Of a stretch of 64,000 bases of DNA, positions 1 to 12,700 are shown piece after piece. Below the pieces are notes generated by a model. It ran no database searches and was not told the DNA's origin. It saw only the letters and a list, made by a program, of their open reading frames with translations. The position numbers and the translations under genes were made by a program. Each line of letters starts with the position of its first letter. Within the stretch, counting starts at the first letter, position 1. The DNA lies in contig NC_041004.1 of the NCBI RefSeq assembly GCF_004193775.1, forward strand, positions 29,412,411 through 29,476,410, read 5' to 3'. This DNA comes from Glycine soja. Lineage: Eukaryota; Streptophyta; Magnoliopsida; Fabales; Fabaceae.

Positions 1-655
1 AAATGTATTGTATTTCCAATGTCTTTCATATGAGATTTTGTAAGTAATGTGATTTTGTAATGAAAAAAATATTTTTGAATATTTTAAATTAAAATTAATA
101 TATTTTTTGTAAATTTGTTATGGTTGGTTCATTGTAAAAACAAAAAAAATATTTAAAAAATTTACAAACAATAACATCGGTTGTAAAAAGTGTATTTATT
201 ACATCGGTTTTTGAAATAACTGATGTTGTAAAGACACTTTCTATATCAATTTTTCCCAAAATCGATGTCGTAAGTACATTCAACATCGATTTTTGAAAAA
301 TCGATGTTGTATATGACTTTCAACATTGATTTTTTTAAAATCGATGTAGAAAGTGTTTCATAATACACTATTTAACATCGGTTTTTCCTAAAAATCGATA
401 TTTTTTGCACCACAACATTGGTTTTCTTAAAAATTGATGTTTTTTTTTCTTTGCATATTTTACATTTTTTTGTTTATTTCTTAAAATATGACATCGGTTT
501 TCTTAAAAACCGATGTTGTACAATATATTTTAACATCGGTTTTCATAACCGATGTTAACATTGATACTTTTAACATCAATATTTTTAACATCGATTCAAA
601 ACCGATGTTGAATGTCTAAAATAATCGATGTTAAAAGCATTTTTTTCTAGTAATG
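1..655. mobile_element. CACTA-like transposon end with subterminal inverted repeats
   Basis: From about 165 to 640 the sequence is a dense array of the motif ACATCGGTTTT and its inverse AAAACCGATGT, in both orientations and various states of decay (for example 492-520 and 533-557). Such arrays are typical of subterminal regions of plant CACTA (En/Spm) elements. The outer end appears to be 642-655, which read on the minus strand is CATTACTAGAAAAA, one base from the CACTACTAGAAAAA ends common in legumes. No transposase is visible; the rest of the element lies left of the window. Bases 1-164 are AT-rich and carry no recognisable signal of their own. The end lies only 108 bp upstream of the HIPP start codon. 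Confidence 0.65.
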
Positions 656-763
656 AAACTTGGTAGTTTTAAAATTTCAATATGCAACATTGTAGTGATC
701 TTGATCCATTTTCTTAACTTGCTTCTTTCATTATCTCCGAGCCTTCATTTGGCTCAATAGGAA

Positions 764-3700
764 ATGGCAGCAAGAAAGGAAGAAAAGAAAGAAGACATTG
801 AAGTGATCACTGCTATTTACAAAGTTAACCTGCATTGCAAGGAATGTGGGAGCAAAATCAAGAAGCATCTCACGATTACCCAAGGTATGAATATAATCTA
901 CAAATATTTTTTTTTATGCTTTAATTTTTTTTGTTATTATGACATTGGTGTGAAATATTAATTGGGTTGACTGGAATATGATTGGTCACACACCTATAGA
1001 TTATAGTGCAGTCTTTCCTCTCAAATATGTTTTTTCATCCACAATGTTTACATCAAAGATTTGGATAATTAAGGAATTTGAGTCTTGAGTCTAGTTTTAG
1101 TGAGACTAATGACATCTTAATCAATATACTCTAATCTAATTTCATTTCTTTACTTTCATGAGTTTTTATTTGAATAATATTATTTTATCTTCTTACTAAT
1201 TCTCCAAAAAAATTTGACTACAACTTTATAAAGGAAGTATTAAATGAAAAAGTAAAAAAAAATTGGGTAAGGTTGTTTAAACTTATTTCTTGAAAAAAAA
1301 ACTTATTTCTTGACAAAATAAATATATTTTTTTTTATTTTTTTAGTATGTTTGTTAGACTACTTCTGCTTAAAATAAGTTGCTTTTTTTTTTCTTATTTT
1401 GAGAAACAAATTTTATCTACCTATTAAATTTTTTTAAAAGTGCTTATTTTAAAAAAAAATTCTTAAGTTTAAAGAAACCAGCCCTTAGTGTCTTAAAAAT
1501 CTAAAACACGTTTATGTGATGGTGATTTTTCAATAGGGGTACAAAGTTAATGATTTTATGTCATGGTGATTTTTCAATAGGGGTACTGAGTGTGGAAATA
1601 GAGTTTGAGAAAGGAGAAATCAATGCAAAAGGGAAAATAGAGCCTTTGAAAATCTTGAAGCTTATAGAGAAGAAGAGCAAGGAAAAAGTTGAATTAATAT
1701 CACCAGAAGTGAAGCCTAAGGAGATTACTTCTACGGAAATAAAGCCAAAGGAAATCAAAGATGTAAGTTATTCTTTCTTTTATGATATGGATAAATTAAG
1801 ACAAACATGAGAGTTGAGACCACATATATGGGGGCAAAGAAGATTTAACAATCTTACAATTGAATAAACTTCGACTAATTTTCTTAAAAAAAAATTAAAC
1901 ATTCTTTAAAAATAAGAACCTTATATAAAATTTGCTTAACACTAAAGAAGATGTAAGTGTGTAACTAGAGTTCGGAAAGAAAAGGGTTAAACTAATGTTT
2001 TAAATTTTCTTTCCATCCCTTTTATTTGGTTGCTAAGCATTTCTTTGTTCATTGTTTTTGCACCTTTTTCCCCCCTAATAATGTTTTTTTTTTATGTTAA
2101 GTTTGGCTACATTTAAGCCATATTGAATTGTACCAAACAATTAAAATCCCTAAGATTTTGATGCTAACAAGGTATAAATTTTATATGTTAACCTTTCATG
2201 CTTAAGCTACAGGTTTATCTATCTCTATGAGATACAAGCACAAAACATGAATAGAAAGATTCTGGACGATAGCTAAAGTATTAGTCATTGGATGATACCA
2301 CCTCAACGCCTAGTCCTAAGAAGACAAGTGCTTCAGCAGTTGGCTCATTGTACAAAGGCAATGAAACAGTTACTCAATCCTCAAGCACTAAAATTAATCA
2401 TCAAAAAGTAATATCCATAGGTTCAGTAAGCAATTCGTGCCATAGCGCACAAAAGGGAAGATTCAAATTGTCTTGTCTTGACATTCTTAATTCCTTTTGT
2501 CTTATGTTGTTAATTTTATATTCGATTGGTACGATGAAAATTAGCTTTGAGCACAAGGTGACACTGGCAAGTTGTACTTCTCTAAAGATATGTTGTAGAA
2601 AGTGTTATTGGTCCTCACACTCTCTCTCTGCACAGTAACAACCTAGTGTAAAACACCTAAGCTATTAGACAATGACTAGTTGGGATCTCTCAACAAATCG
2701 AAGCTCTGAAGTCTATATAAGGCTTGAAGATGTTCATATTAATGTTGTCTAATAAAAAAAGAATATTCTGAGTCAAAACAAACCAAGTGTTATAATGCTA
2801 TAAGTTCTATTGGACAAAAGAAACTTGAGTGAACCTTAGCTCTGCTAAGTTAACAAGTTTCCATTGTATTTGAGCATATTGTGTAAACATTGCTTGAGTG
2901 ATTAGAATATATTTTCTATCAAACATCTATCATTTGTGAAAGCCAGGAGTGTCTTAGTGACAAAAAATACTTGGGGTCTAGATCTCAAGAGGAGATTAAG
3001 GATAGCGCTAGGAGTGACCTAGAGAGTACTCGTTGTAGCCAAAAGTGGCATAGAGAATTCTTGGTTGTAATCAAAGGTTTGATTAGTGGAACCCTTCAAG
3101 TTTTGAAGGAGAAATGGATGTAGCCCAAGAGTTGGGGTGAACCAGTATTAAACCTTTGTGTTTTCTTTACTGCTTCTATATTTCTATAAGTTACTTACAC
3201 TATTGTGTCCAAGTTTGTTAACTGGTTTTTAAACACAAAGTGATTTTGAACCCCTTGAATGAACCCCATCGTCCATTGATATCTATATGAGAAAAGCTTT
3301 CAAATTTTTTGAAAGACTAAGTTTTATCCATCACACTATTCAACCCTCCTTCTAGTGTGTTTCAGGTACTTCATTTGGTATTAGAGTTTGGCCTCTGAGT
3401 TGAGCTCTTGATAGAGTAAAGGAAATAAAATTCTTGAAATAATGGAAGAAGGATTTGCCGCAAACAAGCCTCCTATGTTCAAGGGAGCCAACTATGCATA
3501 CTGGAAGGAAAGAATGATTGTCTTCTTTGAATCCATTCACATTGATATGTGGGATGTTGTAGAAAAGGGCAATCACATTCCTTTAGATGCTTAGAAGAAT
3601 GAGATCCCCAGGAAAAAAATGGATCGATAATCATAAGTGCGTATTTTTCTCAATTCACGCGTAAGGAATGCTTTTTTGTGCACTCACAAGAAGAATATTC

Positions 3701-6700
3701 CAAAGTTCATAGCTTCAGATGCTTTAAACAAATGTGGGGCACCTTAGCCATTACCTACGAAGGGTCCTTTGAGGTAAAACATAACAAGTTGAGCCTTTAG
3801 ACTCGTAAGCATGAACTCTTCATTATGGAAGAGGGAGAAGATATCCAAACCATGATTGGATGCTTCCTAACCATTTTGAACGAGCTCCACTATCCAGGTA
3901 GACATTATGATAATTACGATCACGTTGATAAAATCTTACGAAGTTTATCTAGAAAGTGGAGATCACAAGTTACAATGTTAAAAGCCATCAAGAATCTTGA
4001 TTCAATGACTCTTGAAGAGCTCGTTGGGATTCTTAAAGTCCATTAGCATGAGCTTGCTCAAGATGACGGAACAAAGAAAGGGAAGTCACTAGCCCCTACA
4101 ATTCAAAGACCAAAACATAACTCTGTGTTCAAAGAGTTATTGTCCAAAGCCCTTGCTATTAATGATACTTTAGAAGAAGAATCTAACAATGATGACTCTG
4201 ATGAAGAAGATGATGAGATAAGTCTAATCACTAGAAAGATGTGGAAAAATAAGAACTCTTCCAGTTTCAATAATTCGTCCAGAAGATCCTTCCATAAAAA
4301 AGAGAAAAGTTCAATCATTTGCTATGAGTGCAAGAAGCCAGGACACTTCAAGTCAGAATGTCCTGACCTTGAAAAGTCAAAGGATAAGAAGAACAAACTC
4401 TTCAAGTCCAAAAAGAAAAGCCTTATGAGCACTTGGGAGGCCCTGGACGATTCATCGTTTGACGAGGATAGTGAGGAAGAAGCCAACTTGTGTCTGATTG
4501 TTGATGCATCCACTAGTAAAGCTAAACCAACACTGGACGGAAGTTCAGATAATGAGGATCATCAACCTGATAACACTATCAACTCTGATGGTGAAGAGAT
4601 AATACTTAAATCTAGACAAGACTTAATTAAAGGGTATAATAAACTTTTGTCTACCTCTGCTCGTATCTATAAAGCTTATAGAGAACAAAACAAACATGAG
4701 GATCACAAGAAAATTCAACAGGCTCATGTGGTTGATTTTGTCCTAGAAATCAATTAACTTGGTGATGTACAAGACACCTCTATTTGTGAGGAGGTCATGG
4801 CATTATGGAACGAAAAGGTATCCAGTTGATGAAAGCATGGTCATGAAACTCTCGAGTTAACTCGCTAACTCTTACAAGTTTATGAGTTCACTTACCCTCT
4901 GTGAGTTGACTCTTGAGTAAACTCTTTTTTTAGTAGACTCTGGATAAACTCTATAAACTCTAAGTAAACTCGTTAGACTCTCGAGTTTACTATTAAGTCA
5001 AGGAGTCAGCAAGTTAAAAAAATTAGGCCAAAATGTAAATCATTTTGGGTTATTTTCTGTCTATTTTGTGTTCAACATACCTTCATTTATGGTGTTATTC
5101 TCAAATACAAAAATTCTCACCTTTAATGACATCAAACCCTTGTTCTCTAATAACATCAAATCCTCAATAGGAATGATCTATCACTACTATAACATCTGTA
5201 AGTTATTATCTAGTAGTGATGCATTATTAGACTCGGTTATTTAAGTATTGTGAAATTTATGATTTACTATTTTGCTTTATATATTGTTGAAATATTTAAT
5301 TAGTATGTTATTTATAGATATTTTCTTATTATTTTTATATGAAGTGGACTCTTACGAGTCTACGAGTTGAGTCCACGAGTCGAGTCTATGGAACTCTCAC
5401 GAGTCTAAGTAAACCCTCAAGTTTGATAACCTTGGATGAAATACTCTTCTTAAGGAGAAGACTCAGAAGAAGAGCGCAAGGAAATGCTTAAACAAACTTT
5501 TACTTCAATAAGAATGCACCCTTACTAATAATTACTTGCTAAGTTGAAAAAGAAGAACTCAAATCTCTAGACAGAAAGTCAGCATTATAAAAATATTTCT
5601 TCTGATTTAAACTATAAGCTTAGAGGACATGAGGTCTTAAAGGAACTACTTCTTGAGATTGAAAAACTTTATAAGGAGATAGAAACCTTGAGAGATAACC
5701 TAGGAAAATTTGTTGGTGGTCATGAAGCCTTTAACAAAATTATTAAGGTGCAAAGAAACCCCAAAGACAAATCTAGTCATGGTTTCAAAGGCAAAAAGGT
5801 TGTACATGGTGAAGAAGTCATTGTTTGCTATTTATGTGGAAAGGTTCATCCAGTGCTTACCAGTATCCACATGCTAACAAGGAAAAAGGACTTAAAAAGA
5901 TTTGGGTACCTAAGAATAAAATAATTCATGTTGCGTACCTCCTTGATAGAAGGAAAGAAACACCAGTCATGGTACCTAAACAGTGGCTACTCTTGACACA
6001 AGATAGGCGAAAAGTCTATATTCCAATCCCTAAGCCTTATGTCTAGTGGAAAGGTCACTTTCGGAGGGAATCAGAAAGGTCTAATAACTGGTGGTAGGTA
6101 AGGTCTGTATTACTCCTTATCCTCTTATTGATAATATTGTACTTGTATAGCACAAGTCAATTATGTGACAGTGGATACAATGTCACCTTTAACAAGGATA
6201 TATGTATCATCCAGAACAATGACAACTCTTCACTCTTCTCTACTAAAAGACAAGGAAATATCTATAAGATTAAACTTGGTGATTTGTCCAATCGAAAGGT
6301 ATCATGATTACTCTCAGTCAAAGAGCATTATTGGGTATGGTATAAGAAGATTGGTCATGCTAGCTTGAGGTTAATGTCAAAGCTTCAAAAGCATAGCCTC
6401 GTAAGAGGTCTTCCAAAGTTGTCATATCAAGATGATTCTCTTTGTGAAGCTTTCCAAAAAGGAAAAAAAGTAAAAAGTTCTTTTAATGCCAAAAACATTG
6501 TTTCCACTTCTAGGCCTTTAAAACTCCTACACCTTGACACGTTTGGACCAACTAGGACTACATCCCTTTCTGGATGCAGATATGGTCTGGTCATACCGGA
6601 TGATTACACTAGATGGACATGGGTCAGGTTCATAACTCACAAGGATGAGTCTTTCGATACCTTCTATAAATTCTATAAAAAGATTCAAAATGAAAAAGGT

Positions 6701-9700
6701 ACTTGTATCTCTTTAATCAAAAGTGATCATGGGGGAGAGTTTGAAAATGATCTTTTTGAAAAATTCTGTGAAGAGAATGGTATACACCATAATTTTTCCT
6801 TTCCAAAAACACGACAACAGAATAAAGTTGTTGAGAGGAAAAATAAATCTCTTCAAGAAATGGCTAAGACTATGCTTAACGACCACTCAACCCCCAAACA
6901 CTTCTGGGTTGAAGCAGGAAACACTGCTTGTTATTTACAAAACATAATTTATATAAGGCCAATCTTAAAGAATACTCCCTATGAATTGTGAAAGGAACGT
7001 AAACCTGACATTTCTTATTTCCACCCATTTGGATGTCAGTGTTTCATTCTAAATACCAAGGATAACCTTGGAAAGTTTGACTCCAAATGTGATTCTGGAA
7101 TCTTACTTGGATACTCTGAATCGTCCAAGGCATATAGAGTGTATAGCTCCAGAACCTTGACCGTGGAAGAGGCCATTCATGTAAGATTTAATGACAACAA
7201 GCCTGATACTACAATATCAAAGTTGGATGAGTCCTTTGTAGAGATGAAAATAGAAGATATCGTTAAGACTGATGCTGCATCCAGTTAGAACCAACTTGCG
7301 TCTAACTCACCTATGGATGATCGACCTGAAGAAGTCAGAGAACCAACTGGACGCTTATTAAGGAAACATCATCCAGAGTCTCAGATCATTAGTGATCCTA
7401 AGGACAAACTCCAGACAAGGAATTCTCTCAAACACACAGTGCTACTTTTCGAGATCAAGCCAAAGCAAATAGATAATGTTATGTTTGATGAATATTGGGT
7501 CAAAGCAGTGCATGAAGAGTTGGACTAGTTTCAGAAGACCGATGTTTGGAAGCTAGTGGAACTCCCAAAAGGTAAATTTGGCATTGGAGCAAAATGGGTG
7601 TTCATAAATAAGTTGGATGAAACAAGTAAGGTAGTGAGGAACAAGGCTAGGCTTGTGGTCAAAGGTTACTCACAACAGGAAGGTATAGATTATACTAAAA
7701 CTTTTTTTCTTGTTGCTCGTCTAGAGGCAATATGCATTTTACTATCCTTTGTTGCTTATCATGGCATGATGTTATATCAAATGGACGTAAAATGCACATT
7801 CCTCAAAGGATTGATTAAGGAAGAAGTCTATGTGGAACAACCCTCTAGATTCGAGAGTTCTATCTATCCTCATCATGTTTTCAAACATAACAAGGCTTTG
7901 TATGGTTTAATGTAAGATCTTCAAGCTTGGTATGTAAAGTTAAGTTCGTTTTTAACTGAAAATGGCTTTATAAGAGGAAATGTAGATACTACTTTGTTTC
8001 ACAAAGATTATGCAAGTCAATTCCTGATCGTCCATATATATGTGGAAGATATCATATTCGATGCTACTAATGACTCTCTGTGCAAGGATTTTTCCAAGCT
8101 TATGTAGGCAAAGTTTGAGATGAGTGTGATAGGAGAATTGGAGTTCTTTCTTGGACTTCAAATCAAGAAAATAGATGGTGGAATATACATACATGAAACC
8201 AAGTACGTGAAGGAACTTCTGAAAATTTTTAAGATAGATGATGCAAAGCAAATGAAAACCTTTATGCATCCAACCACTGTACTTGGACTGGATGAAGAAT
8301 CAAAGTAGGTGGACAAAAAGATATATAGAGGAATGATAGGATCTCTTCTGTATCTCATTGCATCCAGACCTAACATTATGTCAGTGTATGCCTTTATGCC
8401 AGATTCCAAAAGGAACCAAGGGAAGTGCATTTATCTTTTGTTAAACGCATATTTAGATATTTGATTGGAACTCATAACCTTGGTTTGTGCTTTAAGAGAG
8501 AAAAGGAATACATGTTTTTTTGGTTATTGTGATGCGAATTTTGCTGGAGATAGAATGGAAAGAAAAAGCACCAATGGAGGATGTCACTCCATTAGTGGAT
8601 GTTTGGTTTCTTGGACGAGCAAGAAACAAGGTACAATAGCTCTATCAACAGTTTGGCAGAGTATATATCAGCTGCAAGTTGTTGTTCTCAACTCTTATGG
8701 ATCAAACACCAGCTTGAGGATTACAACTTGTTTAAGAGTAAAATTCATATCCTTTGCGATAATACTGCTACCATAGATCTTTCTAAAAATCCCATCACGC
8801 ATTCACGTGCAAAACACATAGAAATAAAACATCATTTCATAAGGGATCACGTTCAAAAGGGTGTTGTGGAATTACAGTTTGTATCCACAGAAGATCAGCT
8901 TGCTGATTTATTTACAAAACCCCTTACTGAGGACAGACTAATCTCTTTAAGAGAAAGGCTTGGCATGTTCCTTGTGGAATGAATTTTTACATCAATGTGT
9001 GAAGCGTTAACACATCCCTAAGTGTTGGATCAAGTGGCCTCAGAATAATTAAGAAGGGGGGGTTGAATTAATTATTAATGAACCTTTAATAATTAAAATT
9101 TTCCCTTCTAATCCTTCTTAGGCTTTTACTATGATGTTAAGAAAGTGAATAACAGAAATAGAAACTTAACCAAAAGTAAAAGCGATAATTAAAATGCACA
9201 GCGAAAATTAAAGAGTGTAGGAAAGAAGAAGACAAACACAAGAGTTTTATACTGGTTCGGCATCAACCTGTGCCTACATCCAGTCCCCAAGCGACCTGCA
9301 GTCCTTGAGATTTATTTTCAACCTTGTAAAATCCTTTACAAGCAAAGATCCACAAGGGATGTACCCTCCCTTGTTCTCTTTGAACAACCTAGTGGATGTA
9401 CCCTCCACTAGAACTGATCCATAAGAGATGTGCCCTCTCTTGTTCTTAGTCACAACAACCCAAGTAGATGTACCCTCTACTTGTACCACAAAGGATGTAC
9501 CCTCCAATGTGTTAAGACAAAGTTCTCAGGCGGTTAGTCCTTAGAAACTTTGTGAAGGGGGAAACAAAAGAATTCTCAGGAGGTTAGTCCTTTGAAATCT
9601 TTTGTTTTAGGGAAAGGGAAGAATCAAAAGAATTCTCAGACTGTGTCATTTTGAATTCTTTGACAAGGGAGAAGGGAGACACAAAAGAATTCAATCGGTT

Positions 9701-12700
9701 AGTCTTTTGTTCTTTTGGAAAAGGGAGAAGAGAGACACAAAAAGAATTCAGGCGGTTAGTCCTTGGCGAATTCTTTTTGGCAAAGGGAGAAGGGAATGAA
9801 AAAGATTAATAGCACAAGTTTTATTTTCAAGGTTTGGAAAACCAGAGAACTTAAGAAAGCTTTTAACAAAGGAAGAAGAAGAAGAAATTCAAGAAGATGT
9901 TCAAAGAGACTCAAGGGTTGTAAAGGATTGAAATCAATGTATTCAATGTATTTAAAATGCAAGTTAAGGTCTTGCTTTTATAAACTCTTCATGTCTGGTC
10001 AAGAAAACCATTAAAAGAGTTATAACTTTTAGAAAAACTTGAAAACCATTGGAAGAGTTACATCTTTTGATTTTTATTCAAAACTTATCCCTGGTAATCG
10101 ATTACACAAAGCATTTTTGTGAAAGGATGTGACTCTTCACATTTGAATTTGAATTTCAACGTTCAAACACACTGGTAATCGATTACCAAATCATTGTAAT
10201 CGATTACACCATTTTGAAATCAATTGAAATGTTGCAAATTCAGTTGAAAGCTTTTTGAAAACAATCTTTGCTACTGGTAATCGATTACAATAAACTGGTA
10301 ATCGATTACCAGAGAGTAAAAACTCTTTGGTAAAAGGTTTTGTGAAAAATTCATGTGCTACTCAATGTTTTGAAAAACTTTTTAGTACTTATCTTGATTG
10401 AGTCTTTTCTTGATACTTGAATCTTGAGTCTTGAATCTTGTTCTTGATTATTCTTGATTCTTGATTCTTGAAAACTTGAAACTTGAAACTTCTCTTGAAT
10501 CTTTCTCTTGATTCTTGAATTGTTCTTGACTCAATCTTGAAATCATTCTCATGGGCTTTTTGTCATCATCTTTGTTATCATCAAAACACCTTGAATCAAT
10601 CTTGATTCATCATCATGAAGCAATGAAGCTTGCTTCTACACTAAGCATCCAGAAGACCTATCGTCCAATGAGCTTAGTCAGTATTGGTGCACTACACACG
10701 TGCGTCCTATATATGGATTGTGACCCTGGACACAAGTTTAGCAAAATGCAGTGTTTTGATTGCACTTGTGCTGAGTCACCTGAAGTCGGTCAGATCCTTT
10801 TTGAAAAATCCCACTCATCATTAAAACCTTTCACTATCGAAACCCTCTATAAACCTTTCATATTCTCTCTCTTAGAAACCTCTATGCACCTTAACCTCTC
10901 TTCCCTTATAAACTCAAAATATTCATGAAACCCTAACAATGGCCATGAAACAGAACCAATTACAAGCCATCAAGCCACGCCAGATTTCAAGAACAACCCT
11001 CTGTCTGTATCATCTGAGAACAATTCTCCTATTCAGATCACCAGCCCTGCACCCATGACTATCCTTGTTGCTGAAGTCACTATGAAGGATAAAGAACCCT
11101 GAGTTCATGTCGAACACTTCTTCGATATCGACTTGTTGGAAAACACTGACCATGTCATCAAAGCCTATTTCATGTTGTGTGGCATCTACCATTTGTTCGA
11201 AGACCCCAAGGTAGTGGTGCCTGAACTTGTTAGAGAGTTCTAGAGAACTGCCAAAATCTATAGAAATGAAGACATTGGAGCATACTTTGCCAAAAAAGTA
11301 CTAGGGATACTAGTGAAGCTAACTGCTTAGACTATCACTCAAGCCGTTGGTTGTGAGCATTGAGGAACCAAGTTCATGAACAATTGGGGAGATGAACTGA
11401 AGACCACATTAGGCACTCCTTGTAGGGATCCAACTAGGCTAAGACCCCAAGTTAATATGGAATTATTCTAAGCAAGGCCAAAATATTTTAGCAGATAGTC
11501 AACAAGGCAATCATTCATAAACAGGGCTCAAAGGATTTCTGGTCCAATGCCCATAAGTTTATTTTGTACCATCTTATGAAGGGCACTCCCTTTGACTTGC
11601 CCTAAATTCTTTTCAACTGCTTTGCAACTGAAGTGATGAATGATGAGAGGATTAGGAAAGACATCTACCATAGTGTTGTCCTCACTAAGGTATTTGAAAC
11701 CCATGGAGTTATAAGGAAGTTCTTGTATGAGACACCCGTAGATGTGCAAGATAAAATCTACTTGGATGGGGTGTTTCTACCAAAGTAGAAAGCCTTTAGT
11801 TAAGAGAACATCTCTAAAATAAGGCTGGTAGATGATGGCTCATTCCAACAAACTTCCTAGGTGGATGATTCCATACTTTTTGAACTTCATCAGAAATTTG
11901 GACTCAACATTGGGCGGGACGACCAACTGGATGCAGTTTGGGAGAAAGCTATTGAAGAAAAAGAAGAAGAAGAAGAAGTGGACATAGATGAAGCCACTCA
12001 AGCTGAGTAGAGAACCAAGAAGAGGATGGGCGCACCTTCGTCCAAGGTTGCACCTGCTCAACAACGTCCACCTCCCACTTTCATTGCTCCCAAGGCAATA
12101 GGTGCCATGGCTCATGTGTCCAAACGACCAACACCTTAGAAGCAAAAACCTTCATCCACTATTGAACATTTATGGGCACTCAATAAGACTAAGGATGAGG
12201 GCGATAGGCCATTGACCTTCAAGAAACGTTAAGCTACACCACATTTAGAAAAGATATTTGTGCCTTAAGTGAAGAAGGTGAAACCAACACAATAGGTTCA
12301 TTCTCCTCCTACTCAACCTTGTACTAGAAAACTAGAAAATAGAGGAGCCCAAAGACCCAAGCATTCAGAGGGTGAGCAATCTTCAATTGTCAATGATGCT
12401 ACCAACAACCTTCCCCTAGATAACGTTCTACCTGTTCGACAATAGTTTGAACAAAGTCTTCGACGGACTGAGACCATCCATCTTAGGAAGAAAAAGAAGA
12501 AAACTGAGTCCACTGCCAATATGGACGATGAAGTTTAGTATGAAGCACCTTCATCTCCCATCCACCTTGATCGCTTCCAACATCAAGGTCCAATGGCCAT
12601 CGACCCCAACCTCACAATTGAAGACATTGCAAGGTTGCATTTTCTAGTGGCATTTCTTTTTTAGAATGCTTACAACATTCAAAGAAATATAGACACGAAA

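Noticed and set aside
2288..2638. 116-codon open frame
   Set aside because: Lies wholly inside the copia-1 left LTR and is broken in the right LTR copy.
10094..10309. Regular short palindromes resembling CRISPR repeats
   Set aside because: Plant nuclear context, 12 bp units, uneven spacing, no unique spacers or cas genes, and they lie in LTRs.
10551..10928. 125-codon open frame
   Set aside because: Crosses the solo LTR border at 10640 and has no homology signal.
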